In this document: positions 61,601 through 64,000 of the stretch, piece after piece
Position numbering within the stretch: the stretch's first letter is position 1
Layout: every line of letters begins with the position of its first letter
DNA from: Rallus limicola
Lineage: Eukaryota; Chordata; Aves; Gruiformes; Rallidae
Assembly: GCA_022605955.1 (NCBI GenBank)
Contig: JAKCOZ010000001.1
Location: forward strand, 81,704,520 to 81,768,519
DNA length: 64,000 nucleotides
Direction: 5' to 3'
Notes under the pieces: generated by a model
Databases searched by the model: none
The model's input: only the letters and a program-made list of their open reading frames with translations
What the model was told of the DNA's origin: nothing
Made by a program: the position numbers and the translations under genes

Positions 61601-64000
61601 TTCATTGCTGCAGAAGAAGTTACTTGGGATTATGCCCCAACTATTCCTGACAGTCTTGATAGGTAAAATAATACTTTGGCAAGATAATATGGAATCAGAA
61701 TAATTCGGGTTGGAGAGGACCTCTGGAAATCCAACAACAAAGCTGGATCCAGCAACAGAGTCGGATCCAGTTGCACAGGGCCTCATTCAGTTGCGCTTTC
61801 ATTGTCTGCAACAATGGGGACTCTCCTGACTCCTCTGGGGCCTTTTCCAGCCTCACAGTGAAGGAGTTTTTCCTTATATCTAATCAGGCTTTCTTATGTT
61901 GCACCTTGCATCCATTGCGTCTCATCTTTTCTATGCAACTCTGGGAAGTGTCTGGTAGTGTTTTCTGCTTAATCTCCCATTTGATAGTTGAAGATAAAAA
62001 TAGGATGCTCCCTTACCCATGTCTGCAGACAACTGAATACACCAAGATTTTGCTTCTATGTCATGTGCTCTAGCTCCCTAATCACTGTGGTGGGTCACCC
62101 TCCACTGGACTCTCCCCAGTGTGTCAATGACTTTATTTGCTTAGGACCCCAAAAGTGGACATCCAATGGGGATGGCAAAATGTGAAAACTTTTTAGGAGA
62201 TGCCATAAGTAGCATATAAGCCTATTTTTAAAATTACTTTTCATCATAATCTTGCTGAAATCAACACTCCTCAAGAGGAAGGGAAAGGGACAGAAGGAAT
62301 ATTTCTGTAGGATAAAAGTTTTTAAAAGTTCAGTACAATAAAGTGTGTAGGGAACGGGAGATGGAGAGGTCTCTATGAACGACCTTTGCATGGCACCAAT
62401 GTAAATGTAGTAAAAGTCATCATAAGTAAGAATATTGGGCTATTTTGTTCAGGCTAAGGTAAATAGAAGGAATTCTGTAACATGTACGGGGTCATAGTAC
62501 ACAATGCTGCCAGTGGCCAGTAAGGTTAAATTTGCAGCATGGTGGTTCCCCACTGCTAGAGTGCTGGTGAGTTCACAAGCTCATGTTCATAAGAATCTTT
62601 AAAGATATAAGCAGAACAAGATAATTTCCTTACCCTGTGTGGGCTTAGAGTTTCATATACCTCCTCAGAATATAGTGTTCACGTAACCCTTGAAGTATTC
62701 CTCCTCCTTTTTTGGTATGATTTGCTTCCCTTTTCATTTGCTCCTGGACTGCATGAGGCACACTTTTATATCTTTCCCTGTTGGCTATATGGCATTATTT
62801 AACTATCTCACTGCTCTTATTTTTTTCCTCCTTTATTCAAAATTACAGAGTTTATCCCTATTCAGTAATCTTTTGTTTGAAGTGCAAGCAACCAGGACAA
62901 ATGTGTTTCTCAGTGTTACTTCCCAGTGCTTATCCTAGTTTTGCTCTCAGTATTCACAATTCTAATGACTTTAAACCTGAGTATAACACTACTTATTGTA
63001 TGGTGATTGACTGGGATTAAGATTATCTGTTCCTGTCTCTCCTAGAGTCTTTGCTACTGAAAGAAAATTGTTGGGTTGGGGTTTTTTTCTGTGCTGAACT
63101 GTGCCTTTGTAAAAACCGATCAATGATTTCTGCTGTCTTACCTCGAAAATGTAGCTGATGCTTCACTTTGTTTCTTTCTTGCATGTATACCCTATTAGAT
63201 TAAATGTAAACTGTGATGCTAATTGGATCATATGTGATACTAAATTACAAATAATGTTCCAAGGTGGTTCTTAGTAATTTAGGTTAGAATTTGGGGTGAA
63301 GAGCATTAGGTTGGTTTAGGATTTGGATTTCTTTTTTTTTCAAGCAATGAGGTTCCTACAAGTTGCGTGAGTACTAATTCTGTATTCTAATAGATGTCAC
63401 CATTAAAGTTTTGTTGATTATTTGTCGTTTCCTTTCCTTTTTAAGACACTATAAAGCACAGCACTTGGACAACTTCTCAAATCTCATAGGTAAAAAGTAC
63501 AAAAAGGCTATTTTTAGGCAATATACTGATGCCAGCTTCACTAAACGTCTGGAAAATCCTCGTCCCAAGGAAACTGGAATCTTGGGTCCTATTATCAGAG
63601 CTCAACTAAATGACAAAGTTAAAGTAAGTAGCATAAATTCAGAGATTATTTACACTATAGCATAATTTTCTATTAGGCTGTAGTGGATTTCTGAGGAGAT
63701 TTAGACGTGAGGCCAAACTTTGAGCCCCTCATTCCTTCTGTTGTGCTTTCTGGCTGTTATAGACAACAGTACAGTAATTAGTATTTTTCAGACAACAGTA
63801 CATATTTAACAGACAACAGTACAGTATTTAACATTTTTCATAGTTAAATGTTCTTTCATGGAGTTCTGAAATGAAACTACAAAGCCTGATTTGCTGAATG
63901 CTAAATTCTTGTTTTCCCATTTTCCTCTCAAATATAGGTTGTATTCAAAAACAAGGCCAGTCGGCCCTACAGCATTTACTTCCATGGAGTGACACTTTCA
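49525..64000 (+). CDS. F5: Coagulation factor V family gene, 5' part (exons 1-9, cut by window end)
   Basis: Factor V is the secreted plasma cofactor of factor Xa in the prothrombinase complex. Nine exons were placed: 49525-49685, 52961-53052, 54045-54167, 55306-55518, 58830-58973, 60034-60255, 61497-61662, 63446-63623 and 63938 onward. They give 454 codons covering signal peptide, A1 domain and the start of A2. Met1 is followed by a hydrophobic [10 protein letters not shown] signal; Met6 is an alternative start. A1 landmarks are [37 protein letters not shown] (the calcium loop), YYSHEN, predicted disulfides Cys168-Cys194 and Cys249-Cys330, and FDENKSW. A2 begins near [16 protein letters not shown] and continues to [14 protein letters not shown]. 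Similarity to human factor V is clearly stronger than to factor VIII. It could be true F5 or a lineage-specific F5-like paralogue; the B domain and thrombin sites lie outside. Intron 6 uses a GC donor. Confidence 0.9.
51291..51595 (-). repeat. CR1 LINE 3' fragment
   Basis: Begins GAATCATAGAATCATAGGGG on the plus strand, the reverse complement of the CR1 tail. The minus strand encodes the ORF2 end motifs GDRTRGNG and [10 protein letters not shown]. Close to the copy at 46029. In F5 intron 1 (49686-52960), antisense. Confidence 0.9.
52961..53052 (+). CDS. F5: F5 exon 2
   Basis: Residues 54-84, containing [20 protein letters not shown]. Acceptor GTTTCAG, donor GTAAAC. Confidence 0.92.
53165..53232. 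repeat. GGTACTTACG-type degenerate short repeat
   Basis: TGGTACTTACG, TGGTACTTGTG, TGGTACTTACG and AGTACTTATG recur within about 70 bases of F5 intron 2, a small imperfect tandem array. Confidence 0.6.
54045..54167 (+). CDS. F5: F5 exon 3
   Basis: Residues 85-125, [13 protein letters not shown] through [10 protein letters not shown]. Acceptor CTACAG, donor GTAAAT. Confidence 0.93.
54404..54482 (-). repeat. Short CR1 tail fragment
   Basis: TGGAATCAGAGTGGTCAAGGTTGGAAGG...GGTCATCTGGTC is a diverged reverse complement of a CR1 3' tail in F5 intron 3. Confidence 0.65.
54621..55004 (+). mobile_element. ERVL-like LTR, sense orientation, internally deleted
   Basis: Starts near GTCCTGGTTTTTGGCTGG and carries AAGAAGCTGGGAGGGGACAC, GGGGTATTCCATACCACATG, CATCATGCTCAGTATTTTAAA, GTCCTGTTAAACTTC and GGGGCTAAACCACAGCA, the plus-strand order of the LTR family at 9204. 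It is about 150 bases shorter, with sequence missing after the first 30 bases. In F5 intron 3 (54168-55305), same direction as the gene. Confidence 0.8.
55306..55518 (+). CDS. F5: F5 exon 4
   Basis: Residues 126-196, with the calcium-binding loop [16 protein letters not shown] (a potential N-glycosylation site at Asn178) and the disulfide pair Cys168/Cys194. Acceptor TTGTCAG, donor GTAATG. Confidence 0.94.
56610..57056 (-). repeat. CR1 LINE 3' fragment
   Basis: AGAATCACAGAATCACAAGGTT opens the reversed tail. The minus strand encodes the ORF2 end with [23 protein letters not shown] and [10 protein letters not shown] different subfamily from the copies at 46029 and 51291. In F5 intron 4 (55519-58829). 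Confidence 0.9.
57073..57200 (-). mobile_element. LTR fragment related to the 27529 family
   Basis: TGTGGTGGTTTAGGCCTGGC, GGAGGCCAGACACCCACC and TATCACTCCCCTTTTGAG match the plus-strand start of the LTR family seen at 27529. The match fades after about 130 bases. Confidence 0.6.
57405..57890 (+). mobile_element. Old ERVL-like LTR, sense orientation
   Basis: Degenerate but ordered blocks of the same LTR family as at 54621: AGTGCTTGCACAGTGTCAAG, CAAATTGGCCAAAGGGATAT, GTAACATCATGCTCAGCA and the ending GCTGGCTGGGTTCAACCCACC. In F5 intron 4. Confidence 0.65.
58830..58973 (+). CDS. F5: F5 exon 5
   Basis: Residues 197-244, [12 protein letters not shown]... to [11 protein letters not shown], containing FDENKSW. 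Acceptor TTCACAG, donor GTACTG. Confidence 0.94.
59697..59885 (-). repeat. CR1 LINE 3' fragment
   Basis: GAATGACAGAACATCAGGGGTGG, CATCTAGTCCAACCCCCTG and GAATGTCTCCAGAGAAGACG are the reversed CR1 tail and ORF2 end. In F5 intron 5 (58974-60033). Confidence 0.85.
60034..60255 (+). CDS. F5: F5 exon 6 with GC donor
   Basis: Residues 245-318. Contains [19 protein letters not shown] and [15 protein letters not shown] (Asn-linked sugar site). Acceptor CTTTCAG. The exon ends CTGCAAG followed by GCAAGG, so the donor is GC, not GT. The next exon continues the frame exactly. Confidence 0.92.
60752..61233 (-). mobile_element. Solo ERV LTR with intact ends and 6-bp target duplication
   Basis: Plus strand TGTGGCGATCGG to TTCCCCAACA; on the minus strand it starts TGTTGGGGAAGAC and ends CGATCGCCACA, so TG...CA. 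TTCTAT flanks it on both sides (60746-60751 and 61234-61239). The 482-base LTR has CCAAT elements on the minus strand, and a CCCAATAAG stretch before a GC-richer end fits a poly(A) signal followed by R-U5. Six-base duplications point to a class II (ERVK-like) element. In F5 intron 6, antisense. Confidence 0.85.
61497..61662 (+). CDS. F5: F5 exon 7
   Basis: Residues 319-373, from [12 protein letters not shown] (Cys330, partner of Cys249) across the A1-A2 linker to [16 protein letters not shown]. Acceptor AATTAG, donor GTAAAA. Confidence 0.93.
61690..62165 (-). repeat. Diverged CR1 LINE fragment
   Basis: GGAATCAGAATAATTCGGGTTGG opens the reversed tail; further blocks include CTCTGGGGCCTTTTCCAGCC, GGAGTTTTTCCTTATATCTA and CTCCACTGGACTCTCCCCAG. 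Older than the other copies. In F5 intron 7 (61663-63445). Confidence 0.8.
63446..63623 (+). CDS. F5: F5 exon 8
   Basis: Residues 374-433, with [17 protein letters not shown] and [18 protein letters not shown], the start of A2. Acceptor TTTAAG, donor GTAAGT, phase 0. Confidence 0.94.
63761..63840. repeat. AGACAACAGTACA short repeat, three copies
   Basis: AGACAACAGTACA occurs at about 63761, 63790 and 63811 with T-rich spacers (ATTTTTCA), a young imperfect tandem array in the 314-base F5 intron 8, about 100 bases before exon 9. Confidence 0.85.
63938..64000 (+). CDS. F5: F5 exon 9 (partial, window edge)
   Basis: Residues 434-454, [20 protein letters not shown]..., cut by the end of the window. 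Acceptor AATATAG. Confidence 0.92.

Noticed and set aside
1..64000. CRISPR arrays, operons, phage or plasmid features
   Set aside because: The sequence is intron-bearing vertebrate DNA; the only tandem arrays are microsatellites and short local duplications.
49525..64000. Assignment to factor VIII, ceruloplasmin or hephaestin
   Set aside because: The A1 blocks (FDENKSW context, [33 protein letters not shown]) resemble factor V more closely than these relatives. A separate factor V-like paralogue remains possible.

Overview
The window is vertebrate nuclear DNA, almost certainly from a bird. The evidence is intron-split genes, truncated CR1 retrotransposon tails with the avian ATTCTATG-type 3' end, and long terminal repeats of avian endogenous retroviruses. 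The species cannot be fixed by eye; the abundance of one ERVL-like LTR family fits Neoaves as well as or better than chicken. There is no bacterial content, and most long open frames here are chance or repeat-derived.

Layout: (1) 1-185 is the last coding piece of a plus-strand gene, most likely CCDC80, followed by its 3' UTR and spacer. (2) 6387-16158, minus strand, is SLC35A5, a Golgi/ER nucleotide-sugar transporter family member, reconstructed as six coding exons (431 aa, every phase consistent). (3) About 16.5-18.45 kb is a CpG island forming a head-to-head promoter for SLC35A5 (minus) and ATG3 (plus). It holds a perfect TATA box, two CACGTG boxes (one CLEAR-like) and two NRF1-like sites. 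(4) 17837-41171, plus strand, is ATG3, the E2-like enzyme that lipidates LC3/GABARAP. All 12 coding exons were placed, giving exactly 314 codons with the catalytic Cys at residue 264. (5) 41.3-49.5 kb is a spacer with a CR1 tail, an old LTR and two weak exon-like segments. (6) 49525-64000, plus strand, is the 5' part of a coagulation factor V (F5) family gene: nine exons, 454 codons, A1 domain plus the start of A2, cut by the window edge. Its introns are rich in CR1 and LTR insertions.

The order CCDC80 - SLC35A5 - ATG3 matches human 3q13.2 in inverted orientation. The factor V gene next to ATG3 does not match the human arrangement, where F5 lies on 1q24 beside the selectins. The most noteworthy points are a textbook U12-type (minor spliceosome) last intron in ATG3, a GC-AG intron in the factor V gene, the TATA/CLEAR/NRF1 divergent promoter, and a solo ERV LTR whose ends and 6-bp target duplication can be read exactly. 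I found no sign of a previously undescribed multi-gene system; the window is mainly conserved genes plus repeats.
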